Shown: piece after piece, positions 50,517-60,319 of the stretch
Position numbering within the stretch: the first letter of the stretch is position 1
Layout of the letters: the number at the start of each line of letters is the position of its first letter
DNA from: Acinetobacter nosocomialis NIPH 2119
GTDB taxonomy: Bacteria > Pseudomonadota > Gammaproteobacteria > Pseudomonadales > Moraxellaceae
DNA length: 64,000 nucleotides
Assembly (NCBI RefSeq): GCF_000368085.1
Contig: NZ_KB849239.1
Coordinates: forward strand, 1-64,000
Direction of reading: 5' to 3'
Notes under the pieces: model-generated
Told to the model about the DNA's origin: nothing
The model's database searches: none
What the model saw: the letters and a program-made list of their open reading frames with translations, nothing else
Made by a program: the position numbers and the translations under genes

Positions 50517-51629
50517 CTAGATATTGATTCGTGTTTGAGCCGTTTTAATATGCTCAAGATAAGCACGGATACGAGTCACATACTGTACCGCTTGTTTGTA
50601 TCGACCATTTCGCATTTGATTGCGTTGTAAATAGTCATAGAGATTAACCCATTGGTTTGGGTCTTTTCCTTGGGTTTGTAAGCGCTTCTGGATCTGGTTG
50701 ACTGCTCCCGGACCCATATTGTAGGCCACAAGGGCATACCAGTTACGATCTGGGTAGGGAATATCACCATACTCACTTAGCATGAGATCATAATATTTCG
50801 CACCGCCCTGAATGCTTTGCGCTGGATCGCTACGATTGCTTACACCCATTGCCCGAGCTGTACTGTTGGTTAACATCATTAACCCGCGTACACCTGTTGG
50901 TGAAACAGACTCTGGCTTAAGATACGATTCTTGATAGCTCATTGCTGCAAGCAAATGCCAATCTAAATCATACTTGGCCGCGCTTTGTTTAAAGCTGGCT
51001 TTGTAAATAGGTAGACGTGTACTTATATCACGTTGAATCGTCGACCAAGACTCAGGTTTTACAACGTTACGGTTGTAAAATGAAGCCAGTTGTTGAGTCA
51101 GACCATTTTGCTTGCTTTGACAAACAAAACCACTGGCTGTTTGTGTAAGAGGATCATCTGCTTGTTTAAACACCCAGCTTAAATCGGGATTTAATCCATT
51201 TTTTTGCAAATTTACGATGTCACCACAACTTGCAGAAAAAGACATTAAACCTTTGTTCTCGATTGAGCTTAAGCTCGCGGTCGTCATGGCAAGATTTGCT
51301 TTACCTTGCTGGACCCACTTGAGTGCGGTGGCGTTATCTGCCACGATTTTGAAGTCCAACTTTACATTTAAGCTTTGTGCATAGTTACGAGCCAAGTCAT
51401 AACCGAAGCCATGTAAAAATTGATCTTCTTTAAAAACAGTAGTTGGGCTTTCTACAGCAACTACGGTTAATGTGTTGGTGTTAACTACAGTATTGTACTG
51501 TAGGGTTTTTCCTGCATTAATACTATGAAAAGGAAAAAACATAGTGCTGAGTGCAAGAACTTTCAATGGGAGAGAAGAAAATAAAGAGCTAAGGCCAAGC
51601 CTCGACCCAGAACTTGAATTACTGTGCAT
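50517..51629 (-). CDS. mltF: MltF-like lytic transglycosylase (SBP_bac_3 + SLT)
   Basis: 370 residues. After a signal region (about residues 15-39, ending 'SINAG'), residues ~50-200 resemble a solute-binding domain of the amino-acid type ('LTVVAVESPTTVFKEDQFLHGFGYDLARNYA'). Residues ~215-345 are an SLT domain with the catalytic Glu in 'MSYQESYLKPESVSPTGVRGLMMLT' and 'YALVAYNMGPGAVNQ'. This is the MltF layout, in which the first domain regulates the lytic one. No lipobox is obvious, unlike many MltF proteins. Confidence 0.85.
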   Translation of the reverse strand: MHSNSSSGSRLGLSSLFSSLPLKVLALSTMFFPFHSINAGKTLQYNTVVNTNTLTVVAVESPTTVFKEDQFLHGFGYDLARNYAQSLNVKLDFKIVADNATALKWVQQGKANLAMTTASLSSIENKGLMSFSASCGDIVNLQKNGLNPDLSWVFKQADDPLTQTASGFVCQSKQNGLTQQLASFYNRNVVKPESWSTIQRDISTRLPIYKASFKQSAAKYDLDWHLLAAMSYQESYLKPESVSPTGVRGLMMLTNSTARAMGVSNRSDPAQSIQGGAKYYDLMLSEYGDIPYPDRNWYALVAYNMGPGAVNQIQKRLQTQGKDPNQWVNLYDYLQRNQMRNGRYKQAVQYVTRIRAYLEHIKTAQTRINI

Positions 51630-52001
51630 GTTGTCTCCGCTACAGATAATTTATGCCCTAAAAGCCAGACAAAAAGCTGCCATAACTTTTAAAAGTTGAT
51701 AAATTCAATAAGGGGTGGGCAGTCATGACGTCATTCAAAATGACATGAAATGAAAAAAATAAACTATGTAGAAAATCTACAAAGTTTTTGGTTGGGTTAA
51801 AAAATACTCAACATTTAAGATGCGCGCATCATAATCTTCAAAAAAAAGATTGTCAAATTTTGAACAATTAAATATTCGATATATCAACATAACAACATGA
51901 ATTTATTAAGGAAGAAAATTTATACACTTCTGATATGAGTAAATAGGGTATAAAATGCTACATCTTGTAAGCAGTATGTTGTTCATCAGTGGTTTTTTAT
52001 C
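51630..52001. other. Intergenic region between mltF and greB
   Basis: 372 bp, AT-rich, holding the divergent promoters. A CAT-free stretch with several short repeats of tcaaaat; nothing I would call an operator. Confidence 0.4.
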
Positions 52002-52496
52002 ATGAAATCTAACTTAATCACTCGGTCAGGACATGACAAATTAGTTGCTGAATTAAAACAACTTTGGCATGAAGAACGACCAGAAATCACAAAGAAAGTG
52101 AATTGGGCTGCAAGCCTTGGCGACCGCAGTGAAAATGCCGATTATCAGTACAATAAGCAGCTGCTTAGAAAAATTGATCGACGGGTACGCTATTTAGGAA
52201 AACGTTTAGAAGAGTTAAAAATTGTTGATTATGCTCCTGAGCAAGAAGGCAAAGTTTACTTTGGCGCTTGGGTCGAAATTGAAAATGAAGAAGGTGAACA
52301 AAAAACTTTACGTATCGTAGGGATTGATGAAATTTATGATCATCATCCTCAACATATCTCGATTGAGTCGCCAATGGCACGTGCACTCTTGAGTAAACAA
52401 GTCGATGATGAGGTTGAAGTGCACACTCCTTTAGGTAAAAAGCTTTGGTATATCAATGCAATTCGTTATGAAAAGCCTAAAAATGATGAAATTTAA
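52002..52496 (+). CDS. greB: Transcription elongation factor GreB
   Basis: 164 residues, homologous to GreA but with the GreB pattern: 'LITRSGHDKLVAELKQLWHEERPEITKKVNWAASLGDRSENADYQYNKQLLRKIDRRVRYL' in the coiled coil and 'ESPMARALLSKQVDDEVEV' in the C-terminal domain. The acidic tip 'GDRSENADY' is intact. It rescues long-backtracked RNA polymerase. Together with greA at 12267 the window holds both factors. Confidence 0.97.
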   Translation: MKSNLITRSGHDKLVAELKQLWHEERPEITKKVNWAASLGDRSENADYQYNKQLLRKIDRRVRYLGKRLEELKIVDYAPEQEGKVYFGAWVEIENEEGEQKTLRIVGIDEIYDHHPQHISIESPMARALLSKQVDDEVEVHTPLGKKLWYINAIRYEKPKNDEI

Positions 52497-52585
52497 ATAG
52501 ATTTGTTTTTATTTTGAGCGTTTGAATTAAAAATTAAATAAAAGATTTGCCAACTTGCATTTTTGTTTATATTATAGCGCTCGTT

Positions 52586-52675
52586 GGAAGCGTGGCAGAG
52601 CGGTTTAATGCACCGGTCTTGAAAACCGACGAGGGTGTGAGTCCTCCGTGAGTTCGAATCTCACCGCTTCCGCCA
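52586..52675 (+). tRNA. tRNA-Ser (anticodon UGA)
   Basis: 90 nt with encoded CCA. Acceptor GGAAGCG/CGCTTCC, discriminator G, anticodon loop CTTGAAA giving UGA, and the long variable arm of class II serine tRNA. A terminator follows at 52684. Confidence 0.97.
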
Positions 52676-52683
52676 AAATTCTT

Positions 52684-52717
52684 AAAAGCCCTTGTTAATG
52701 ACAAGGGCTTTTTTTTA
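52684..52717 (+). terminator. Terminator of tRNA-Ser
   Basis: aaaagcccttgt-taatg-acaagggctttt followed by more T, starting 9 nt after the tRNA. Confidence 0.92.
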
Positions 52718-52754
52718 TGTCTATAAATTACTTAAAAAATTATATTGCTCTGTT

Positions 52755-53183
52755 TCATAAATTTCTAAGTATGATCTCTCCTGTGCGTGGGTTCGTTAAA
52801 GTCACATTTTCTAGCGCCTGAATACACCAAGAGTTATTTTCCTTAACAAGGACGGTGAGAAGAAGGGTATCAATTTGATGGGGACCCTGAGGATGAGCTA
52901 AGCCTGCGGTTAGACGACTCCAAAAATGTGAAATACAGATATCATTAGTTAAAGAGGTGACGTCTATGAGTTCATTCTCTAGTGTTGAATCGCTATAAAT
53001 GGTGTCATGAATAGGCTGGTGAAGAGCAATAATTTCATCAATGCCTTTAACGTAATGACCGAAACGATTGACAAAAGTCGCATCTTGATGAAAAAGCGCT
53101 GCAAAGGCCTTCATATCATGATTATTCCAAGCGGCTTGAAATGCTAGGGGAATGTCTTCTGGGTTTATTATGTGTTGACTCAT
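52755..53183 (-). CDS. NTF2-like / SnoaL-like (SgcJ/EcaC-type) small protein
   Basis: 142 residues. 'IPLAFQAAWNNHDMKAFAALFHQDATFVNRFGHYVKGIDEIIALHQ' is the NTF2-like fold signature as seen in SgcJ/EcaC and DUF4440 proteins. Cytoplasmic, no signal peptide. Such proteins are ligand-binding or isomerase-like, but no catalytic set is certain here. Confidence 0.82.
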   Translation of the reverse strand: MSQHIINPEDIPLAFQAAWNNHDMKAFAALFHQDATFVNRFGHYVKGIDEIIALHQPIHDTIYSDSTLENELIDVTSLTNDICISHFWSRLTAGLAHPQGPHQIDTLLLTVLVKENNSWCIQALENVTLTNPRTGEIILRNL

Positions 53184-53893
53184 ATGATCCCTACTATTTA
53201 AGTTCTTAAGTCTATTTTCAATGTATTATAAATGAAGGGACTTCGACCTGCTTAAACGTAACAGCAGCCCTCTTTCTTCTTATGTTTGAGATTCTATATA
53301 AACAAACAATACTTGCAGCGCTAAACAGGGAGAACTTCTTCATAACTAAACGATATTAAACATATGTAAGCTTGAGTTAAGCGATCGCAAAAGTTTTTTA
53401 GAAAAATACAGATAAAAATATAAGATAAATAGAAATGACTCATAATGACTTTAATATATTGTTAATAATTAAATACCCTCTAAAAATTTAAATAGAATTT
53501 TCCATTTTTAGGACTTTTTAAATGTTCACAATGAATCAATTAAGTTTAAAATATGGAGAATTTGTATATCGGATAGCATTTATTAGTTTTATTAAAATTA
53601 GAGTTATATAAATCTTGTGAATTATAGGTTTTTACTTGGCTGTTTTTGTACGTTTTTCATCCTGATGAGTGTGGTGAAATTAAAATATTGTAGCTAAGAG
53701 CTTAATTTTTTTAGAAAAAATGAGCCTAAACAATCGGAATTTATATATTATTAAATAGACTTTAAAACTAAAACTTTAATCTTGATTTAAGTTCAATTAT
53801 TTAATTTATGACATATCTTGATTTCTTTAATGGGTCACAAAAACAAACATGACTTCATTTGAGCCAAATCAGAAAATTAAAGAGAGTATAAAA
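53184..53893. other. Long AT-rich intergenic region upstream of the Pls/PosA gene
   Basis: About 700 bp with no gene or RNA I can support. Many A/T runs; a weak complementarity around gaagggac...cagccctc (53234-53273). It probably holds promoters for both divergent genes. Confidence 0.45.
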
Positions 53894-56800
53894 ATGAACC
53901 AGTTTGTAACAAACACGAATAATATTATTCGTGGAAAGTATCATCCGGAATTTTTGCAGCATGAAGTCTTGGCCGATATTTTTGTCCATACTGCACAAAC
54001 TCTTCCTGATAAGACGGCTTTAATTGAAGCAGATAAAACGTTGAGTTATGGTGAGTTATATCAGCAAGCTTTAATCATGGCTCAGCATTTGACGATAAGA
54101 GGGGTAAAACCAGGTCATATTGTTGGGTTATGGTTGCCTCGTGGTATTGAGCTTTTAAAAGCTCAGTTGGCAATTTGTTTAAGTGGTGCAGCATGGCTTC
54201 CATTTGATATGGATACGCCGGCTGACCGTATAGCAGTTTGTCTTGAAGATGCCGAAGCTGTAGGAATGATTACTACAGATGAATGGTATGCACATTTAGA
54301 TGAAGTACCACAAACAAAGTGGACCAATACTGAATTGCAAAAGCCGCTCAGTGAAAATATTCCTTTAGCTAAAACGACCCCAGAACAACCTGCGTATATT
54401 ATTTATACATCTGGTTCAACAGGTAAGCCGAAAGGGATCGTAATTACCCAAAGAAATATTTGCCACTTTTTACGTAGTGAAAATAATGTTTTGGGTATTG
54501 AAGAGCAAGATAAAGTCTATCAAGGCTTTTCTGTTGCTTTTGACATGTCGTTTGAAGAGATCTGGCTTTCTTACTTGGTTGGTGCAACATTGTGGATTGC
54601 ACCTAAGTCACTTGTGAGTGACCCTGAACGTTTATGTCAAACATTAAAGCAAGAAAACATTACCGTATTACATGCTGTACCGACATTACTTGCTTTATTC
54701 CCAGAAGATGTACCTAACTTAAGAATTATTAACTTAGGTGGGGAAATGTGCCCGGATTCACTAGTTGACCGTTGGGCACTGCCTCATCACAAAATGTTTA
54801 ATACGTATGGTCCAACTGAGACTACGGTTACGGCAAGTCTTGAGGCATTGGAGCGTGGCAAACTTGTTACCATTGGTAAGCCTTTACCAAACTATGGCAT
54901 GTTGGTCATAAACGCTGAAAGAGAATTACTACCCCAAGGTGAAACAGGTGAGCTCTGTATTTTCGGACCAAGTGTGGCAGAAGGATATTTAGGCAGACCT
55001 GATTTAACGGCTGATAAGTTTATTCAAAACCCTTGGGCAGAAGGTCCAGATGAACAATCGCTCTATCGTACTGGTGACTTGGCTAAAATTGATGAATTTG
55101 GACAAGTACATTGCTTGGGACGTGCCGACGATCAGGTAAAAATTCGTGGTTTCCGTGTTGAACTCGGTGAGATCGAAGCTGCGCTTTGCGATATTGAAGG
55201 TATTGGTACTGCGGCAGTTATTCTTCGTCCTGAAGACGGTATTGACCAGCTCATTGCGTTTATTGCACCAGAAATTGATGCAAAGAAAGCAATCGAAATT
55301 AAAGAGATTCGCCATAATCTCAGCCAACGATTACCACCTTATATGGTGCCCAACCGTTTTGAGATTATTGAAGAAGTTCCGCGTTTATTGTCAGGAAAAA
55401 TTGACCGTAAGGCTTTAAAAGCACGACCACTCACCAGTGTGATTGATCGTAGTGAATCTGACCAACCACAGAACCCAGCCGAAGAAGTTTTATTTAGTAT
55501 TTTAAATCGCTTGTTCCCCAACATGCCGATTAAACTCGACTCAGATTTCTTTGATGACCTAGGTGGGCATTCACTGCTAGCGGCGGTTTTAATTTCGAAC
55601 CTACGTGAACATCCGGAATATAGCCACTTAACTATTCAAAACTTATATCAAGCGAGAAGGGTTGGGGCAATTGCTGCACTCATGCTAGAGCAACCAACGC
55701 CTACTGTATTTGATAGCCAGATTGGACAAGATAACCCTCGTAACCAAACTTATAAATGGTTATGTGGTATTGCACAGTTCGTTACTATTCCAGTTTTAAT
55801 TTCGATTAACATTTTGCAGTGGTTAGCGCCATTCTTTACCTATCATTATTTTACCGGTGGAACACGAGATAGTATTCCAAATGCAATCGCGATGTCTTTA
55901 TTGGTTTATATCAGCGTAATTATTGCCAGTTTTGTGGTTTCAATTACGGTAAAACGATTATTAATGACAGGCGTTGGTGCAGGGCAATATCCATTATGGG
56001 GATTAACTTATTTCCGTTGGTGGTTAGCAGACCGTATTAGCAATATTTCACCAGTCTATCTTTTGTCAGGCTCAACTTTACTTAACTTATATTTGAAAGC
56101 GCTTGGTGCGAAAATCGGCCATGACGTAACGATTAGTTCAGTACATATTCGTATGCCATCTTTACTTACTGTTGAAGATGGGGTGAGCATTGGTTCTCAA
56201 GTAAACTTGGAAAATGCCAAAGTCGAACATGGTCACTTGGTATTAGGCTCAATTCACTTAAAAGAAGATAGTTATGTGGGTTCTTATGCTGTATTAGAAG
56301 AAAATACAGTGTTAGAAAAACAAGCTCATGTAAATGCCTTAACCTCAATTGAATATGACACAGTGGTACCAGCCGGAGAAATTTGGGATGGTACACCTGC
56401 GAAGAAAATTGGGCATGTGGACGAACACGCTAAATTGCCAGAGCGTCCAAAATTATCGTTTATTCGTAAAATTGCTGAATATGCATATTATGGAATTAGC
56501 GCATTAATTATTGCCTGTCTGTTCTTTATTCCAATTTTCCCAAGCTTCCTTTTGGTCGACTGGTTAGATGCAAACGTCTTTAATATTAGTACCAATGACC
56601 ATTTGCAAATCGCACTTTACTATTTCATTTTAGCGATTCCAGCTAGTGCAATGATGATGATGATTACTGCTGTTATTTCTTCAGTCATTCGTAAAATTGC
56701 ATTGCCTCGTCTTGAAACTGGAACCTATGCAGTACATGGCGGCACGTATTATCGTAAATGGTTTGCGTCTCAAATCTTGGAAACAAGCTTACAAACTTTA

Positions 56801-57892
56801 CATGGCTTGTTTGCGACCATTTATGCGCCAACATGGTTCCGTATGCTCGGTGCAAAAGTAGGTAAAAATACCGAAATTTCTACTGCAAACGGTGTTATTC
56901 CAGAAATGCTGACTTTGGGTGAAGAAAGCTTTATTGCCGATGCTGTAATGCTAGGTGATGAAGAAATCAAAGGCGGTTGGATGACATTAAAATCGACCAA
57001 AATTGGTAACCGTAGTTTTGTCGGAAACAGTGCTTATATTGCTGATGGTACCGTGTTACCAGACAACGTCTTAATTGGCGTGCAATCTAAATCACCAGAT
57101 AACCGTGAAATGTATGATGGTCAAACTTGGTTTGGTTCTCCACCATTGTTGTTACCTGCACGTGAAGCTGCTGAGAAATATCCAGATCATTTAACATTCT
57201 TGCCAAGTATCAAGCGCCGTTTAATGCGTGGTTTTATTGAAGGCCTTCGTGTTGTATTACCTGCCGCTCTTGCGATTGGTGTGGGTTATATGATTGTGCT
57301 TGAGATTATTGATGTTATTAACAAATACAACATTCCAACTGGTTTGTTGGCTTTAACGCTTGCTGGTTTGCTCTATGGTGTCGGCTGCTTCGTTATTGTT
57401 GCATTGTTGAAGTGGATTTTGATTGGTCGTTATCAACCACGTTCAGCTCCAATGTGGACCATGTTTGTATGGTTAAGTGAAGGGATCACGAGCTTATATG
57501 AGTCAGTTGCGATTCCTAACTTCTTAAACTACTTGAGAGGAACGCCAATGCTGCCATTCTTCTTGCGTATTTTAGGTGTTCGCATTGGTAAAGATGTCTA
57601 TATGGATACGGCTGATATTACAGAGTTTGACTGTGTAAGCATCGGTGACCGTGCTGAGTTTAATAGCTTCTCGGGCCCACAAACTCACTTGTTTGAAGAC
57701 CGTATTATGAAAATCGGGCAAGTGAATATTGGTAACGATGTTGTGGTAAATACACGCAGTATTATTTTGTATAACGCCAACGTAAGCAACCATGCTGTGT
57801 TAGGTCCATTAACACTGGTCATGAAAGGTGAAAATATTCCAGCTAAATCTGCTTGGATTGGTTCACCAGCCGTGCCTTGGGTTCATAAATAA
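53894..57892 (+). CDS. Pls/PosA-family single-module non-ribosomal peptide synthetase with membrane/acyltransferase-like modules
   Basis: 1332 residues from the ATG at 53894, chosen for the GAGAG 7 nt upstream; an ATG at 53849 lacks a site. Order: adenylation domain (A3 'YTSGSTGKPKG' ~171-181; A4 'FDMSFEEIW' with the Asp that holds an alpha-amino group; A5 'NTYGPTETT'; A7-A8 'YRTGDL ... KIRGFRVELGEIE'; A10 'LSGKIDRKAL'), carrier domain ('DDLGGHSLL', phosphopantetheine Ser560), then three repeats of two membrane helices plus a left-handed beta-helix (hexapeptide-like) domain. Family knowledge: this is the layout of Streptomyces epsilon-poly-lysine synthetase Pls, where the repeats join the monomers. 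No condensation or thioesterase domain. The product here is unknown. Confidence 0.92.
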   Translation: MNQFVTNTNNIIRGKYHPEFLQHEVLADIFVHTAQTLPDKTALIEADKTLSYGELYQQALIMAQHLTIRGVKPGHIVGLWLPRGIELLKAQLAICLSGAAWLPFDMDTPADRIAVCLEDAEAVGMITTDEWYAHLDEVPQTKWTNTELQKPLSENIPLAKTTPEQPAYIIYTSGSTGKPKGIVITQRNICHFLRSENNVLGIEEQDKVYQGFSVAFDMSFEEIWLSYLVGATLWIAPKSLVSDPERLCQTLKQENITVLHAVPTLLALFPEDVPNLRIINLGGEMCPDSLVDRWALPHHKMFNTYGPTETTVTASLEALERGKLVTIGKPLPNYGMLVINAERELLPQGETGELCIFGPSVAEGYLGRPDLTADKFIQNPWAEGPDEQSLYRTGDLAKIDEFGQVHCLGRADDQVKIRGFRVELGEIEAALCDIEGIGTAAVILRPEDGIDQLIAFIAPEIDAKKAIEIKEIRHNLSQRLPPYMVPNRFEIIEEVPRLLSGKIDRKALKARPLTSVIDRSESDQPQNPAEEVLFSILNRLFPNMPIKLDSDFFDDLGGHSLLAAVLISNLREHPEYSHLTIQNLYQARRVGAIAALMLEQPTPTVFDSQIGQDNPRNQTYKWLCGIAQFVTIPVLISINILQWLAPFFTYHYFTGGTRDSIPNAIAMSLLVYISVIIASFVVSITVKRLLMTGVGAGQYPLWGLTYFRWWLADRISNISPVYLLSGSTLLNLYLKALGAKIGHDVTISSVHIRMPSLLTVEDGVSIGSQVNLENAKVEHGHLVLGSIHLKEDSYVGSYAVLEENTVLEKQAHVNALTSIEYDTVVPAGEIWDGTPAKKIGHVDEHAKLPERPKLSFIRKIAEYAYYGISALIIACLFFIPIFPSFLLVDWLDANVFNISTNDHLQIALYYFILAIPASAMMMMITAVISSVIRKIALPRLETGTYAVHGGTYYRKWFASQILETSLQTLHGLFATIYAPTWFRMLGAKVGKNTEISTANGVIPEMLTLGEESFIADAVMLGDEEIKGGWMTLKSTKIGNRSFVGNSAYIADGTVLPDNVLIGVQSKSPDNREMYDGQTWFGSPPLLLPAREAAEKYPDHLTFLPSIKRRLMRGFIEGLRVVLPAALAIGVGYMIVLEIIDVINKYNIPTGLLALTLAGLLYGVGCFVIVALLKWILIGRYQPRSAPMWTMFVWLSEGITSLYESVAIPNFLNYLRGTPMLPFFLRILGVRIGKDVYMDTADITEFDCVSIGDRAEFNSFSGPQTHLFEDRIMKIGQVNIGNDVVVNTRSIILYNANVSNHAVLGPLTLVMKGENIPAKSAWIGSPAVPWVHK

Positions 57893-57908
57893 TTCAGTGT
57901 TGAATTGA

Positions 57909-57940
57909 AAAAAAGCCTCTGTAGAACAGGGGCTTTTTTT
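57909..57940 (+). terminator. Terminator of the Pls/PosA gene
   Basis: agcctctg-tagaa-caggggct (57914-57921, 57927-57934; one G-U pair) and a long T tail, 20 nt after the stop. Confidence 0.9.
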
Positions 57941-58213
57941 AGCATTGAGTCATTCAAAAATGTAGATTATGTAATACCTTGGAAAGAAATTTTCTCGAAA
58001 TACAGTTTATATAAGGAATAAATCACATAACAAAGCTTATAAAACTTTTAGTTTTTAACTTATTATGATAGGTAAAGCATAAAAATGGTAATTGATTAGA
58101 TTTACTAACTAGTTCTTATTGCTGTACTAGATAAAAAGATGCTAATAACTTAATTTTATTCTTAAAATAAATACGTTAATATAAGGCATTATTTAAATAA
58201 ATCTGGAAATTCT
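57941..58213. other. AT-rich gap before the helicase gene
   Basis: About 270 bp, markedly more AT-rich than the housekeeping DNA before it. No gene. This is where base composition shifts into the island. Confidence 0.5.
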
Positions 58214-60319
58214 GTGACTATTGAAACTATTATTGCTACAGAGCTAGAGCCGCATGGACTTGATGATCAATTAATTGACCATTTAAATGCATATGATAAA
58301 GAAATAGGAATTCAAGATGGGATACTCTATTATGGATATCCTGTTTTTAAAGGATATGAAGAAAATACTGTAAAAACTAATTTCCTGCTAATTTCTAAAA
58401 AAGTAGGCGTAGTGCTTCTAGCTACATCGAGTGAAAACTATATTGACCAGAATTTTGAGTCATTAAATGAGGCTTACAGTCATGTAAATAGTTTACTTAT
58501 TAAGAGTTCTATTTTAAGAAAAAGAAAAAAACTTATATTCGAAGTTGAAACTAAACTATTCTCACCATCTAGTAAAATTGAAGATGAAGACTTAATAGCA
58601 TCACTACAAGGCATAACCGATTTTTTATCTGAAAAAAATGAAGACCTTACTGAAGAACAAGTAGATGAAATTCGCTCAGTAATAGAGGGTGCAAAAGCCT
58701 TATCAAAACCTACTCAAAGAAGGTCTATCAATGAAGATGATAAGAATAAATTAAATATATTAATAAAACTCGAAGATGAAATTATTAATTTTGATGCTGA
58801 ACAAAGAAAGGCTGCAATTAATTTAATTAATGGCCCACAACGTATAAGAGGCTTAGCTGGTTCGGGAAAAACAATTATTTTAGCAATGAAATTGGCTTAT
58901 ATTCATTTACAATATCCTGATAAAAAAATATTGTTCACATTTTACACGAAAAGTTTATATACTTTAGTTATTAATGTTATTAATAAATTTTATAGACATT
59001 TTGCAAGTAGTGAACCAAATTGGGATAATATTGATGTTCTACATGCATGGGGTGGATATAGAGTAGAAGGTGTTTATTTTAATGCAGCTATAGAAAATGG
59101 ATTTAATCCTATACATTTAGATAATGCTAAAAAATTTAATAGTAAAGATCCATTTCTTTATGTGTGTTCGCAGTTAATCGATAAAAATATTAATAAAAAA
59201 TACGATTATATTCTAATTGATGAAGCTCAAGACCTTCCAGATGAGTTCTTTAAGCTCTGTTATTTATTGGCACACGGAGATTCTGGTAGTGAAAAAAATA
59301 TCGTATGGGCCTACGATGACCTACAAACTATTTTTAATATATATACAAGAACGCCTATGGATTTATTTGGAAAAGATAGTAATGGAAAACCATTAATTGA
59401 TTTAAGATTATTTTCTAGAAATCTGTCGTGGGGGCAATCTAATGATTTAGTACTCTATAAGTGTTATAGAAATCCATTAGATGTATTAGTTACTGCACAT
59501 ACTCTTGGTTTTGGGCTGTATGATGAGCCTGTACAAATTTTAGAAAATATAGAACACTGGCAAGATGTGGGATATGAGTTGGTACAAGGACAATATATAG
59601 AAGGTCAGAAAGTTACTTTAAGAAGAAAACCTGAAAATAGTCCGTTATCAATTTCAAAGTATCAAGATAAAAATGAAATTATAAAGACATTTTTAGCAGC
59701 TGATTTAGACAATGAGACTGATTATATCGTTAGAGAAATTAAAGATTTTTTAAGTCAAGGTCTGAAGCCTGAAGATATAATGATTATTTCATTAGATGAT
59801 AGATATGCAAAATTATATTTTAAAAATTTATCATTTAAATTAAGTGAAAATGGGATCTTAAGTAATAATATAATTTCATCACGAATGGAAAACCCTCCTT
59901 TTATTCTAGAGAATATGATAACTCTTACTACTGTGCATAGAGCCAAAGGAAATGAGGCTGCTTGTGTGTTCGTATTAGGTATAGATTCGCTTTACCCTTC
60001 AAAAAAATATAGACAGACCAGAAATAAAATATTTACAGCTTTTACTAGAACTAAGGCATGGCTTAGAGTCTCAGGAATAGGCACGGGGGCTCAGCATTTT
60101 TTTGAAGAAATAGAAATTAGTTTAAATAAATCACCAAATATCGAATTTATTGTTCCAAATAAACAGAATTTAGATCATATTCAGCGTGATTTAGGTCAAA
60201 AGGAACAACTAAAATTACGCTTCAGAGAAGAAATACAAAAGTTACAAGAATTCGGCTTTTCAGTCGATGAAATGGAAGAAGAAATGCAAAGAATGATGGG
60301 AGGGTATGATTGTGACTGA
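58214..60319 (+). CDS. Superfamily 1 (UvrD/Rep-like) helicase of a helicase-DUF2290 pair
   Basis: 701 residues from a GTG with GGAA 8 nt upstream. Helicase motifs are complete: Q-motif-like 'FDAEQRKAA' (~193), Walker A GLAGSGKT 213-220, Walker B LIDEAQD 334-340, motif IV 'CYRNP' ~417, motif V 'TTVHRAKGNEA' 572-582, motif VI 'FTAFTRTKAWLRV' 607-619. Residues 1-190 precede the helicase core; the 'TNFLLISKKVGVVLLATSS' strand resembles the NERD/PD-(D/E)xK fold but lacks the catalytic acid and Lys. Very low GC. It overlaps the DUF2290-like gene by 14 nt. Family pairing (helicase-DUF2290) is listed among predicted anti-phage systems; that function is untested here. Confidence 0.88.
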   Translation: MTIETIIATELEPHGLDDQLIDHLNAYDKEIGIQDGILYYGYPVFKGYEENTVKTNFLLISKKVGVVLLATSSENYIDQNFESLNEAYSHVNSLLIKSSILRKRKKLIFEVETKLFSPSSKIEDEDLIASLQGITDFLSEKNEDLTEEQVDEIRSVIEGAKALSKPTQRRSINEDDKNKLNILIKLEDEIINFDAEQRKAAINLINGPQRIRGLAGSGKTIILAMKLAYIHLQYPDKKILFTFYTKSLYTLVINVINKFYRHFASSEPNWDNIDVLHAWGGYRVEGVYFNAAIENGFNPIHLDNAKKFNSKDPFLYVCSQLIDKNINKKYDYILIDEAQDLPDEFFKLCYLLAHGDSGSEKNIVWAYDDLQTIFNIYTRTPMDLFGKDSNGKPLIDLRLFSRNLSWGQSNDLVLYKCYRNPLDVLVTAHTLGFGLYDEPVQILENIEHWQDVGYELVQGQYIEGQKVTLRRKPENSPLSISKYQDKNEIIKTFLAADLDNETDYIVREIKDFLSQGLKPEDIMIISLDDRYAKLYFKNLSFKLSENGILSNNIISSRMENPPFILENMITLTTVHRAKGNEAACVFVLGIDSLYPSKKYRQTRNKIFTAFTRTKAWLRVSGIGTGAQHFFEEIEISLNKSPNIEFIVPNKQNLDHIQRDLGQKEQLKLRFREEIQKLQEFGFSVDEMEEEMQRMMGGYDCD

